From Nitrosomonadaceae bacterium (GTDB taxonomy: Bacteria; Pseudomonadota; Gammaproteobacteria; Burkholderiales; Usitatibacteraceae): DNA of 41,850 bases. The stretch spans positions 1-41,850 of the forward strand of contig JAJTHU010000057.1 in the NCBI GenBank assembly GCA_021300055.1, written 5' to 3'. How positions within the stretch are numbered: position 1 is the first letter of the stretch; every line of letters begins with the position of its first letter. The notes below the pieces were generated by a model that was given only the letters and a program-made list of their open reading frames with translations, did no database searches and was not told the DNA's origin. The position numbers and the translations under genes are program-made. This document shows, one piece after another, positions 16,619-24,682 of the stretch.

Positions 16619-17884
16619 ATGGCAGGCAAAAACCTTGATCGCGAGATTGCAGAGTTGCTCGCCGCTAACCCATCACTCACGCAAAACGAGCGCCAAGCCG
16701 TTCACTCGATTTGCTTCGATACATTACGACATGCGGGGCTAATCAACGCGCAGCTCGACGTGTTGCTCAGCCAACCGCTCACTGATCCCGCCGTGCGCCA
16801 CTTGTTGCAAGTGGCATTAGCGCAGTTACAGTTTTCCAAAGCGGCCGCGCATGCCATCGTCGACCACGCTGTTGATGCTTGCGAGTTCATGGGTTTGGCG
16901 CGCGCTAAGGGCCTTGTAAACGCCGTACTCCGGAACTTCTTGCGCACGCCAGATAAGTTCGCACGCCAACGCTTCAAGGACCCGGTGGCGACACTCGATC
17001 ATCCACGCTGGTGGATTCAACGCGTACGCGCCGCCTACCCCGATTCCGCTGACAGCTTGCTTGCCAGCGCTGGCCTCCACCCGCCAATGCACTTACGCGT
17101 GAACGCTCGTGCGAGTAATCCAGAGGCGTATCTCGCGCAACTTGCGAGCGCCGGGCTGAGCGCGCATGCCTTGGGCATGGATGCAATCTGTGTTGAGAAC
17201 CCCATCCCGGTAAGTGCATTGCCTGGTTTTGCGGAGGGGATCGTATCCGTACAAGATCTCGGTGCGCAGCTCGCCGCGCACCTCTTGGCACCCAGAACAG
17301 GCATGCGTGTGCTCGACGCGTGTGCCGCCCCTGGTGGGAAAACCGGGCACCTCTTGGAATCTGCGGACATCGAGCTTACTGCGCTTGATACTGACAAATT
17401 TCGCCTCAAGCGCGTTGAGGAAAATCTGCGACGCCTCAAACTAAGCGCGCATGTTCAACAGGCGGATGCGGCACAGCCTAGCCAATGGTGGGACAAACGC
17501 CCGTTCGACCGCATCCTCCTCGATGTTCCCTGCTCAGGTTCAGGCGTCACCCGCCGACACCCAGACATCAAGTGGATTCGGCGTGAATCCGACATCAAGC
17601 GATTTATACAAACACAAGCCAAGCTACTTGACGCTCTTTGGCCTTGCCTCGCCCCTGGTGGCCAACTCCTCTACGCAACGTGTTCAGTTTTTGCTGAAGA
17701 GAATGAGGACGTGGTGAAGGCTTTCTTGGCCTCGCACCCCGATGCTGCAGAAGAGACTGCACTGCCTGACGCAGCCAGAAGCGCCGTAAACGCGCGTTCG
17801 TCACAAAATGCGCCGGGTCTGACACTGCTGGCCAACGAAGTACACGACGGTTTTTACTACGCGCTAATCCAGAAAAAGACGTGA
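16619..17884 (+). CDS. rsmB: 16S rRNA (cytosine-967-C5)-methyltransferase RsmB (Sun/Fmu)
   Basis: SAM-dependent RNA methyltransferase. From ATG 16619 it has 421 residues: a NusB-like RNA-binding domain (about 1-130), a linker, and a Rossmann methyltransferase domain from about 150. Motifs: SAM loop CAAPGGKTGHL, LDVPCSGSGVTRRHPDIKW with C305, and YATCSVFAEEN with the second catalytic cysteine C355. The natural N-terminus probably lies at 16445 but is separated by an in-frame TAG at 16598. If only the 16619 start is used, the first NusB-domain helix is missing. The catalytic domain is intact. The stop overlaps the next gene by 4 bp (GTGA). Confidence 0.92.
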   Translation: MAGKNLDREIAELLAANPSLTQNERQAVHSICFDTLRHAGLINAQLDVLLSQPLTDPAVRHLLQVALAQLQFSKAAAHAIVDHAVDACEFMGLARAKGLVNAVLRNFLRTPDKFARQRFKDPVATLDHPRWWIQRVRAAYPDSADSLLASAGLHPPMHLRVNARASNPEAYLAQLASAGLSAHALGMDAICVENPIPVSALPGFAEGIVSVQDLGAQLAAHLLAPRTGMRVLDACAAPGGKTGHLLESADIELTALDTDKFRLKRVEENLRRLKLSAHVQQADAAQPSQWWDKRPFDRILLDVPCSGSGVTRRHPDIKWIRRESDIKRFIQTQAKLLDALWPCLAPGGQLLYATCSVFAEENEDVVKAFLASHPDAAEETALPDAARSAVNARSSQNAPGLTLLANEVHDGFYYALIQKKT

Positions 17885-18495
17885 CCATCGCCCAGCACAC
17901 ACCTCGCTTGCACCGACAGCTGCCCAGCCATTGGGTGGCCTGCGTGTTCGCGTGGTTGATGCTGGTTTGGCCCACGCTCGCGGCAGGCGACACCGTAAAG
18001 GTAATCTCTGCACGTCTCGAGCAGACGGAGGATGGTTACCAACTCAACGCCGACTTTGACCTGCAACTGTCGAGCACGCTGCTTGAGGCCGTCCGTAAAG
18101 GCGTGCCGCTCTATTTCGACGTTGAATTCGAACTTACCCGTGATCGTTGGTATTGGTTGGACGACGTTGTGGTGAAGGGGTCGCGTGAGCGTCGTCTCAG
18201 CTACTCACCATTGACAGAGCAATACCGACTGACGACATCGGGTATTTCACAAAACATCAGTACGGCTGAAGATGTACGACGAGTCCTTTCGCGCATTCGT
18301 TCTTGGACGGTTGCCGAACGTGGCAGGTTCAAGCCGGGAGAGAAGATGCAAGCAGCCGTCAGGTTTCGGCTCGATACTGCGCAACTCCCCAAGCCATTCC
18401 AACTCAACACCATTGGTTCGCGCGAGTGGAGCTTGTCGAGCGAGTGGCAGCGATGGACCGTCACCATTGGTAAGGATGGGGGCGTGCAACCATGA
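17881..18495 (+). CDS. DUF4390 family exported protein
   Basis: 204 residues from GTG 17881, overlapping the rsmB stop by 4 bp. A signal peptide or anchor is at about 15-37 (WVACVFAWLMLVWPTLAAGD). The mature part is rich in beta strands, with VKVISARLEQTEDGYQLNADFDLQL and VPLYFDVEFELTRDRWYWLD, matching my memory of the DUF4390 family that sits between rsmB and ntrY in betaproteobacteria. No enzymatic residues are evident; the role is unknown. Its stop overlaps the ntrY start (ATGA), so the three genes are probably translationally coupled. Confidence 0.85.
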   Translation: MTIAQHTPRLHRQLPSHWVACVFAWLMLVWPTLAAGDTVKVISARLEQTEDGYQLNADFDLQLSSTLLEAVRKGVPLYFDVEFELTRDRWYWLDDVVVKGSRERRLSYSPLTEQYRLTTSGISQNISTAEDVRRVLSRIRSWTVAERGRFKPGEKMQAAVRFRLDTAQLPKPFQLNTIGSREWSLSSEWQRWTVTIGKDGGVQP

Positions 18496-20750
18496 TGCGC
18501 ATCATCATTCTGGTTTGCGTAGCGCTCGGTGTCGCGTTGATCGCGCTAATGTTTCGCGCCTCGGGCAACAACACCGTCTTTGAGCAGCACTACCAAAGTT
18601 TGTTCTGGGTTGGCCTGGGCTTGACCATTGGTCTAGCCTGCTTGGTTAGCTTTCAGGTTTACTCGTTGGTGCGTCGCGTGCGCGCGCGCGAGTTCGGCTC
18701 CCAGTTGGCATTGCGTCTGATGGCCGTGTTCGTGCTGATGGCAATCATTCCCGGCGGCTTGGTCTATGCGATTTCGGTGCAGTTCTTGAATCGCTCGATC
18801 GATTCTTGGTTCGACGTTCCCGTAGACCAAGCATTCAAGAGCGCGCTCAGTCTAGGCCGCGCAGCGCTGGATGCGAACGCGGTCGAGCTTCTACGTCGCT
18901 CGCGAGATGCCGCGATTCGCGCCGCTGATGCTAAAGGGGACGCGATTACCGTGGCGCGACAGATTCGCTTCTTATACAACTTCGATGAGGTCAGCGTCGT
19001 GGGCGAAGACGCGGGCGTGCGCGCGTGGGTTGGCGGCGACGCCGAAGTGCCGAACAACCGCAACCGCCTCATTCCGGAGAAGCCCAGCGTTGATGAATTA
19101 CGTGACGCCGCTCAAATGGGCCCACAGAAATTCTCCGAGACGCTCGGGGAGCGTGCCATCTATTCACGCGTCGTCATCTTGGTGCCCGCCGCACCTGGCA
19201 TTGACGGCACACGATTCCTTCAGATCGTGCAGTCTGCACCAAAACAAATCATCACTGACGCACAGAGCATTGAAACCGGCGTGCGCGATTACGAACGCCT
19301 CCAGTTGCTGCGCGACGGGCTGAAACGTGTGTTCGCGTTGACGTTGACCGTGGCGATGGTGTTAACGCTAACGTCTGCGATTTCGCTTTCCTTCCTGCTT
19401 TCCGAACGGCTGTCTGCACCTTTGTCTGCACTCGCCGAATCGACCCGCGCAATTGCGAAGGGCGACTTCACGAAGCTCAACCCGGTCAAGAGTAGAGACG
19501 AGTTCGGTGTGCTCACGCAGTCGTTTAACATGATGACGCGACAGCTCAGCGAAGCTTCGGACAATGTGGCGCGCAAGCAGCAGGAACTCCAGACAACAAA
19601 TGCCTATCTCGAATCGATCCTTGGCAACTTGACATCTGGTGTAGTAACGCTCGATCACGATCTTAACGCGCGATCTGTCAATCGCGTGGCGCGCGAAATG
19701 CTGGGTGTCGATGCCGCCTTGATCGCGGGTTATCCCTTCAAAGATTGGGGAAAACAACGCCCATATCTGAGTGACCTAATTGAAGAGATTCGCGGTGAGC
19801 TCCAACGATCGCGCGCAGACTCGTCGGCGAAGTCCAAGCCGTGGGAGAAGCAGTTCACCATCGATTCAACGGACAACCTTGCAGCACCATCGGGGAACAC
19901 CGTGCAGATGCGCGCAACGACCAAGAAGACCGTTCTGGTTCGCGGCACACAGTTAAGTGAACAAGCGGGCGGAGAGGGGGCCGGATTCGTCTTGGTGTTT
20001 GACGACATTACTCGCCTCATCCAAGCGCAGCGCGATGCGGCGTGGGGCGAAGTGGCAAGGCGCCTCGCACATGAGATCAAGAATCCATTGACCCCGATCC
20101 AATTGTCAGCCGAGCGGATGGCCATGAAGCTCGCAGACAAGTTGCCCACTGCCGAGCGCGAAATGCTGCAGCGTTCGACGCACACAATCGTCGCGCAAGT
20201 CGCCGCGCTAAAGGGCATGGTGGACGATTTCAGCCTCTATTCACGCGCTTCGCGAATGGAGCTTGGTCCCGTTGATATTAACGAGGTGGTATCGGACGTT
20301 TTGGCCCTGTACGAGTCGATTCCAGTCCAAATGAATATCGAGCTAGGCAAAGATCTGCCGACCGTGTCAGCCGATCCGGCGCTCCTGCGTCAGGTAATTC
20401 ACAACCTTATGCAAAACGCACAGGATGCGTTGCAGGCCTCCGTCTCGCCAACCATATCTATCCGAACCTGTTTGCAGGGCAACGATATTGAACTACGTGT
20501 CGAAGACAACGGTACAGGCATCCGCGACGATGTACTGAACCGGATCTTTGAGCCATACGTGACGACTAAAGCACGGGGCACCGGTCTTGGCCTACCGATC
20601 GTCAAGAAGATCATCGATGAACACCGCGGCAGCGTCGAGGCGGAAAACCTCTCGCCTAGCGGTGCGGCGATCACTATTCGCCTGCCCATCGCAAACCCTA
20701 GTTTGTTCGCGCAACAACATGCGTCGAATGCTTCCAACCAGACCAGCTAA
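18492..20750 (+). CDS. ntrY: nitrogen-regulation sensor histidine kinase NtrY
   Basis: 752-residue membrane kinase. Hydrophobic segments lie near 3-23, 35-57, 75-97 and 280-305; a periplasmic region of about 180 residues lies between the last two. HAMP follows (about 305-360: LSERLSAPLSALAESTRAIAKGDF), then a PAS-like domain (about 370-490), and HisKA with H527 in RRLAHEIKNPLTPIQLSAERM. The ATPase has NLMQNAQDAL, VEDNGTGI and GTGLGLPIVKKI. All phosphotransfer motifs are intact. It pairs with ntrX, which begins a few bases later. The NtrYX system is known for nitrogen, redox or envelope control, depending on species. Confidence 0.95.
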   Translation: MMRIIILVCVALGVALIALMFRASGNNTVFEQHYQSLFWVGLGLTIGLACLVSFQVYSLVRRVRAREFGSQLALRLMAVFVLMAIIPGGLVYAISVQFLNRSIDSWFDVPVDQAFKSALSLGRAALDANAVELLRRSRDAAIRAADAKGDAITVARQIRFLYNFDEVSVVGEDAGVRAWVGGDAEVPNNRNRLIPEKPSVDELRDAAQMGPQKFSETLGERAIYSRVVILVPAAPGIDGTRFLQIVQSAPKQIITDAQSIETGVRDYERLQLLRDGLKRVFALTLTVAMVLTLTSAISLSFLLSERLSAPLSALAESTRAIAKGDFTKLNPVKSRDEFGVLTQSFNMMTRQLSEASDNVARKQQELQTTNAYLESILGNLTSGVVTLDHDLNARSVNRVAREMLGVDAALIAGYPFKDWGKQRPYLSDLIEEIRGELQRSRADSSAKSKPWEKQFTIDSTDNLAAPSGNTVQMRATTKKTVLVRGTQLSEQAGGEGAGFVLVFDDITRLIQAQRDAAWGEVARRLAHEIKNPLTPIQLSAERMAMKLADKLPTAEREMLQRSTHTIVAQVAALKGMVDDFSLYSRASRMELGPVDINEVVSDVLALYESIPVQMNIELGKDLPTVSADPALLRQVIHNLMQNAQDALQASVSPTISIRTCLQGNDIELRVEDNGTGIRDDVLNRIFEPYVTTKARGTGLGLPIVKKIIDEHRGSVEAENLSPSGAAITIRLPIANPSLFAQQHASNASNQTS

Positions 20751-20771
20751 ACTGCCGTGCAGGTAAAGATC

Positions 20772-22046
20772 ATGCCAGCAAACAACATCCTCGTAGTCGA
20801 TGACGAAATCGGCATCCGCGAACTCTTGTCCGAGATTCTCAAGGACGAGGGATATTCCGTGCGCGTCGCCGAAAACGCTCAGGCCGCCCGCGCTGCGCGC
20901 AAAGAAGCTCGCCCAGACTTGGTTTTGCTGGACATTTGGATGCCAGACATGGACGGCATTTCGCTGCTCAAGGAGTGGGCGCAGACCGGACAGCTGACGA
21001 TGCCGGTCGTGATGATGTCGGGACACGGCACGATCGAGTCGGCCATTGAGGCCACGCGCATCGGTGCGTTCGACTTCCTTGAAAAACCGATCAGCCTGCC
21101 AAAGCTCGTTGCCACGGTTGGCAAAGCGCTTGCGGGTGGACGTGTGTTGCCCAAACCCGGCTTGTCCTTTGCGCACCTAGGGCGCGCGAAAATCATTAGT
21201 GAGCTGCGACAGCGCCTCGATCAAGTGAGCCGCCTACGCGTACCACTATTGTTGACGGGTGAGCCAGGCTGCGGCTTTGAACTTATCGCGCGCATGGTCC
21301 ATCTGCGCAACACGCCGTGGTTTGCGCCACCCGATCACAGCTGGTTGGGAGTGAACCCGTTTGCGCCCTTAGCGGAAACACGCGATGGCGTTCTGTTTAT
21401 TGAAGATATCGAGCGACTGAGTCGCAATGAGCAACGCGGGCTGTCGCAACTCATTACCAAGCTCGATAAGTTCAACGTAAGGTTGGTTGCCGCGACATCG
21501 CACGCATTGATCCCGATGATCGAATCAGGTGAATTCGATTCGAACTTGCACGCACAGCTGTCCGGCATAACGTTACGCATCCCGTCGTTGCGCGAGCACG
21601 CCGAAGATATCCCTGATCTGGCCAATACGATGCTATTGCAGATGGTAGAAGCGAACGAATGTGCGCTGCGTTCATTTAGTGTTGGCGCGCTTAATGCCCT
21701 GCGCAATCTCGAATGGCCCGGAAACCTGCCGGTGTTGCAGAACGCGGTGAAGACGCTCGCGTTAACGAGCTTGTCTACGGAGATATCGACCGACGATGTG
21801 GCACGCGTCGCGGCGGAGCTCGGCTTAGGTGTGGCGGTGGTCGCGGATGCGCCGATGGGTGGCATTCCATATGACTTGCCACTTCGTGAAGCGCGTGAAC
21901 GTTTTGAGTACCAGTATTTCCTGCACCACATCCGGCACGAGGACGGCAATATGTCGCGCGTGGCAGAGAAAGTTGGCCTTGAGCGAACGCACTTGTACCG
22001 CAAGCTCAAGCAGCTCGGTATCCGGCCATCGGGCAAAACGGAGTAA
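20772..22046 (+). CDS. ntrX: NtrX-type response regulator with degenerate AAA+ domain
   Basis: 424 residues from ATG 20772, chosen over the tracked GTG at 20757 because it gives MPANNILVVDDEIG and has AGGTAA just upstream. The receiver domain has D54 in LLDIWMPDMDG and an intact FDFLEKP lysine. The C-terminal Fis-type helix-turn-helix is intact (NMSRVAEKVGLERTHLYRKLKQLG). The central sigma-54-type AAA+ domain is eroded: Walker A is GEPGCGFE, without the usual lysine; Walker B is LFIEDI rather than LFLDEI; and no GAFTGA loop is visible. It probably cannot hydrolyse ATP or activate sigma-54 and would act as a plain DNA-binding regulator. Confidence 0.9.
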   Translation: MPANNILVVDDEIGIRELLSEILKDEGYSVRVAENAQAARAARKEARPDLVLLDIWMPDMDGISLLKEWAQTGQLTMPVVMMSGHGTIESAIEATRIGAFDFLEKPISLPKLVATVGKALAGGRVLPKPGLSFAHLGRAKIISELRQRLDQVSRLRVPLLLTGEPGCGFELIARMVHLRNTPWFAPPDHSWLGVNPFAPLAETRDGVLFIEDIERLSRNEQRGLSQLITKLDKFNVRLVAATSHALIPMIESGEFDSNLHAQLSGITLRIPSLREHAEDIPDLANTMLLQMVEANECALRSFSVGALNALRNLEWPGNLPVLQNAVKTLALTSLSTEISTDDVARVAAELGLGVAVVADAPMGGIPYDLPLREARERFEYQYFLHHIRHEDGNMSRVAEKVGLERTHLYRKLKQLGIRPSGKTE

Positions 22047-22087
22047 CGATTGGTGCGCGGCTTAGGCGCTCGCCGCGCATCGTTACT
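22042..22087. terminator. hairpin between convergent ntrX and the aspartoacylase-like gene
   Basis: Two stacked 8-bp stems, AGTAACGA/TCGTTACT outside and TGCGCGGC/GCCGCGCA inside, with a 4-base bulge and a 10-base loop. It contains the ntrX stop codon and reaches the opposing stop codon. There is no T-run, so it may act as a bidirectional transcript-end stabiliser rather than a classic terminator. Confidence 0.6.
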
Positions 22088-23042
22088 ACGTGTTCAGCAG
22101 TTGTCCAATGCGAACGACTGTGAGTCCGGGTTTGACGTTGACTAGGGTCGGCATCACCAGTACGCAGTTGTCGTAAGGTGCCGTTACAGGCTGCCCGCTG
22201 TCCCAAGCGAACACCTCACCCTGGCGCTCGATGATATCGAGTCCCTTGGTGCCAGCGCGAAATTGGTAGTCCGTCGTCGATGCGATGAGTGCGTCGGTGA
22301 TGCGCACTACGCGCGTTGGCGGCACTGGTGACGGATCAATATGCGAGGCAGCAGTAGCCGCATCCACGCAGCCCGTTTCTCGCAAGAATCGCCAAACGGT
22401 TTGCCATGCGACATCCGCCGCACGATGCTCCCAGTGCTGTCCGCACTCGACCAGTAACGCATTCTTGCCAGAAGCAGGATCACCAAAGCCCGCGAAATCG
22501 CGCATGCGCGTGCCGTTAGCGTGACCACGATCACTTACGATGAACTCCGGAATGCCCACGCGTTGCGCAAACGAGATGCCTTTATCGAGCGGACCGCAGA
22601 TCATGACTGGCTCGTGCGGATCATGCATCGAATGAATATCGAGCAGGAAATCAACATCCTCAATAATCGGCCGCATCGCACGTGCACGTCTAAGCTCTGA
22701 GGAGTCACGTGCACCATTGAGCGCTTTTTCGGTCCAGACGCGATTGAAATCTTCGTCGACGTAACGTGTCGTGTGCGGTTCGTCAGGATTCCAACGCATA
22801 AACGCGTCGACGTTGGCAAACGAGAGTGATAGTCGGCCACGCGCGGGCCGCACATCCATTCGAAATAGGCGGTCAACCGCAATGGCACCGCAAATCTCAT
22901 TACCATGCGTCACAGCATTGATCATGACGTGCGGACCAGCCACACCAGAATCAAATGTGGTGATGTACTCGACCCCGGTGTTTCCCTCACGGTAGGCCGA
23001 AATATCAGGCGGGCGAAGCTCCACCTTGTAGACAGGAGCCAT
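22086..23042 (-). CDS. succinylglutamate desuccinylase/aspartoacylase family zinc hydrolase
   Basis: 318-residue zinc-dependent amidohydrolase of the M14-like AstE/AspA family. Metal and substrate motifs: AVTHGNEICG (His and Glu ligands), VDEDFNRVW, LLDIHSMHDP (second His ligand) and LLVECGQHWE (catalytic Glu). The C-terminal half is a beta-rich domain. Family members cleave N-acyl groups from acidic amino acids; the exact substrate is not visible. Its ATG overlaps the stop of the N-formylglutamate amidohydrolase gene by one base (TAATG), so the two are translationally coupled and may work on related N-acyl amino acids. Confidence 0.88.
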   Translation of the reverse strand: MAPVYKVELRPPDISAYREGNTGVEYITTFDSGVAGPHVMINAVTHGNEICGAIAVDRLFRMDVRPARGRLSLSFANVDAFMRWNPDEPHTTRYVDEDFNRVWTEKALNGARDSSELRRARAMRPIIEDVDFLLDIHSMHDPHEPVMICGPLDKGISFAQRVGIPEFIVSDRGHANGTRMRDFAGFGDPASGKNALLVECGQHWEHRAADVAWQTVWRFLRETGCVDAATAASHIDPSPVPPTRVVRITDALIASTTDYQFRAGTKGLDIIERQGEVFAWDSGQPVTAPYDNCVLVMPTLVNVKPGLTVVRIGQLLNT

Positions 23043-23989
23043 TAGTGGTCGTGATGGTGACGATGCCCACCATGACCCCCATGGTCATGGCCACAATCGT
23101 GGTGTGCGTGATCATGGCCCGGCATGTGCTCGTGTGCGTACGCAGCGACTTCCTCGATCAACTTTGTGAGATCTTGTTTGAGCGTGGCGAAGTTGGCATT
23201 TGGCTCACGCGTATCCTCGTCCATGTAGAGGCGACGATTAACCTCCACTTGGAGTGAATGCATATTCTGCGCGGGGTCGGAGTACGCACGCACCAGTTCT
23301 ACACCTTTGTAAGGGTCGTTGATGCGCACGTCATAACCCATTTCCTTCAACACTACTGCGACAAAGTTGGTAAACGCAGGCTCGCACGTCGTACCATCGC
23401 GGTCACCCAAAACGAAATCGGCACGCGCCACACCTGGCCCCTCTTCGGAGATGACCGACGAAACGGCTGGCATCGAGTGGCAGTTGAGGTGCCAAACCGC
23501 ACCGTAGTGTTTATGCGCGGCGTTGATGGTGTCGCGCAGGGCCTTATGGTACGGAGCGTAATACTTGGCGATGCGCGCTTGCACTTCGGCCACCGTCAGC
23601 TTACGGTTGTAGATCGCCTCGCCGGTATCGAGCAGGCGCCAGACGAGTCCAATACCTTTGTCGGTTTTTTTGGTGACGTTGATTGGGCCTGGCCACGCGC
23701 TGTCCAGCAACGCAGGGTCGATATCGAGCAGTGAGCGATTGGCGTCGATATAGCTGCGGGGAAACTGCGCGGCAATTAGGGTCGCGCCGAGATCGGGTGC
23801 GGCCTCGTAAAGAACATGCACATGCGTATCTTCGGCACGACGCAGGGTGGCGTAGTCGACAACGTAGTTGAAGTCTGCCGGGTAGCGCGTGCCGCTATGT
23901 GGCGAATCCAACACGACGGGCACCTCATGGTCGTGCGTCGTACGCGGTGGAGCCAATGTATAGGCAAGGCTAGGTTGCAGGATGGTCAT
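23042..23989 (-). CDS. N-formylglutamate amidohydrolase with His-rich tail
   Basis: 315-residue hydrolase of the N-formylglutamate amidohydrolase (HutG-like) family. Core signatures: VVLDSPHSGTRYP, FPRSYIDANRSLLDIDP, WHLNCHSMP and LQVEVNRRLYMDE. The core is normal, but it ends in a striking Asp/His-rich tail (HMPGHDHAHHDCGHDHGGHG...), which could bind metal ions. No hut genes are nearby, so I give no gene symbol. The start at 23989 overlaps the stop of an upstream peptide-transporter remnant (ATGA), showing that an ABC transporter gene once preceded it in the same operon. Confidence 0.9.
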   Translation of the reverse strand: MTILQPSLAYTLAPPRTTHDHEVPVVLDSPHSGTRYPADFNYVVDYATLRRAEDTHVHVLYEAAPDLGATLIAAQFPRSYIDANRSLLDIDPALLDSAWPGPINVTKKTDKGIGLVWRLLDTGEAIYNRKLTVAEVQARIAKYYAPYHKALRDTINAAHKHYGAVWHLNCHSMPAVSSVISEEGPGVARADFVLGDRDGTTCEPAFTNFVAVVLKEMGYDVRINDPYKGVELVRAYSDPAQNMHSLQVEVNRRLYMDEDTREPNANFATLKQDLTKLIEEVAAYAHEHMPGHDHAHHDCGHDHGGHGGHRHHHDH

Positions 23990-24225
23990 GATGAACTCTG
24001 TAGCGGGGAGTGCGCGGGGTGCGGGGGGTGAACGAGATGGCAGGCGACGAGCCGGTCAGACGAAGATGATAGCGCTTTAAGGATGGGCGGCTGTTCTTTG
24101 CACCCAGCAGCAGCCGTTGCGTGCGGGCAACGTGGATAGAAGTGACAACCGTTTGGCGGATTGAGTGGGGAAGGAATCTCGCCTCGGATCGGCACGAAAT
24201 CGCGGCGGCGCGGTATCACGCATAG
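23986..24225 (-). pseudogene. C-terminal remnant of an oligopeptide/dipeptide ABC transporter ATPase
   Basis: The minus-strand ORF 23986..24351 contains, from about 24210 downward, the hallmark C-terminus of Opp/Dpp ATP-binding subunits: FVPIRGEIPSPLNPPNGC, then FYPRCP and a final DRLVACHLV. No Walker A, signature motif or Walker B is found upstream, and the preceding residues do not resemble an ABC protein. The first ~250 codons are therefore deleted. The remnant keeps its ATGA overlap with the formylglutamate amidohydrolase gene. Loss of the 5' part also removed the operon's original promoter; what now drives the two hydrolases is unclear. Confidence 0.8.
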
Positions 24226-24349
24226 GAAATAGGACGTTGCATCCGCAACGTCGCTGCGAAGCAACCCAAAGACCGCGATAATACCCGCTACTGTCTTTTC
24301 GCTCCCGCGCGGCCCTCTGCCCCGGTTGGCATGGACGCACGAAAGCCCC

Positions 24350-24679
24350 ATGAATTCGAGCCCACTCGTTTCACGCTTCGAGGCAATGCTTGTCGATGGA
24401 AAAGACTCGGCCTTGCTCCGTTTCTCCTTGGGAAACGCTCATCTTCAAGTGAGCGACTATGCCAAAGCAGCAGTGCATCTCGAGACGGCCGTCACACAGG
24501 ACCCAAACTACTCGGCAGCTTGGAAACTGCTCGGCAAGGCATACGCAGCGATGAACGATGCAGATCGCGCACGCGCAGCGTTCGACTCCGGTATCGCGGC
24601 GGCGGAGCGGCAGGGCGACAAGCAGGCAGCGAAGGAAATGCAAGTTTTCCGAAAACGGCTTGCGCCGCCAACGGAGTGA
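24350..24679 (+). CDS. TPR-repeat protein (109 aa)
   Basis: Small cytoplasmic helical protein. From ATG 24350 it reads MNSSPLVSRFEAMLVDG, then two tetratricopeptide repeats: ALLRFSLGNAHLQVSDYAKA and NYSAAWKLLGKAYAAMNDAD, plus a C-terminal helix. The tracked start at 24326 is TTG; the ATG is preferred. There is no signal peptide. Such proteins act as protein-protein adaptors; the partner is unknown. It is convergent with aroB (stops 3 bp apart). An 8-bp hairpin GACGTTGC/GCAACGTC at 24233-24252 and a possible -10 box GATAAT (24277-24282) lie upstream. Confidence 0.8.
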   Translation: MNSSPLVSRFEAMLVDGKDSALLRFSLGNAHLQVSDYAKAAVHLETAVTQDPNYSAAWKLLGKAYAAMNDADRARAAFDSGIAAAERQGDKQAAKEMQVFRKRLAPPTE

Positions 24680-24682
24680 TGG

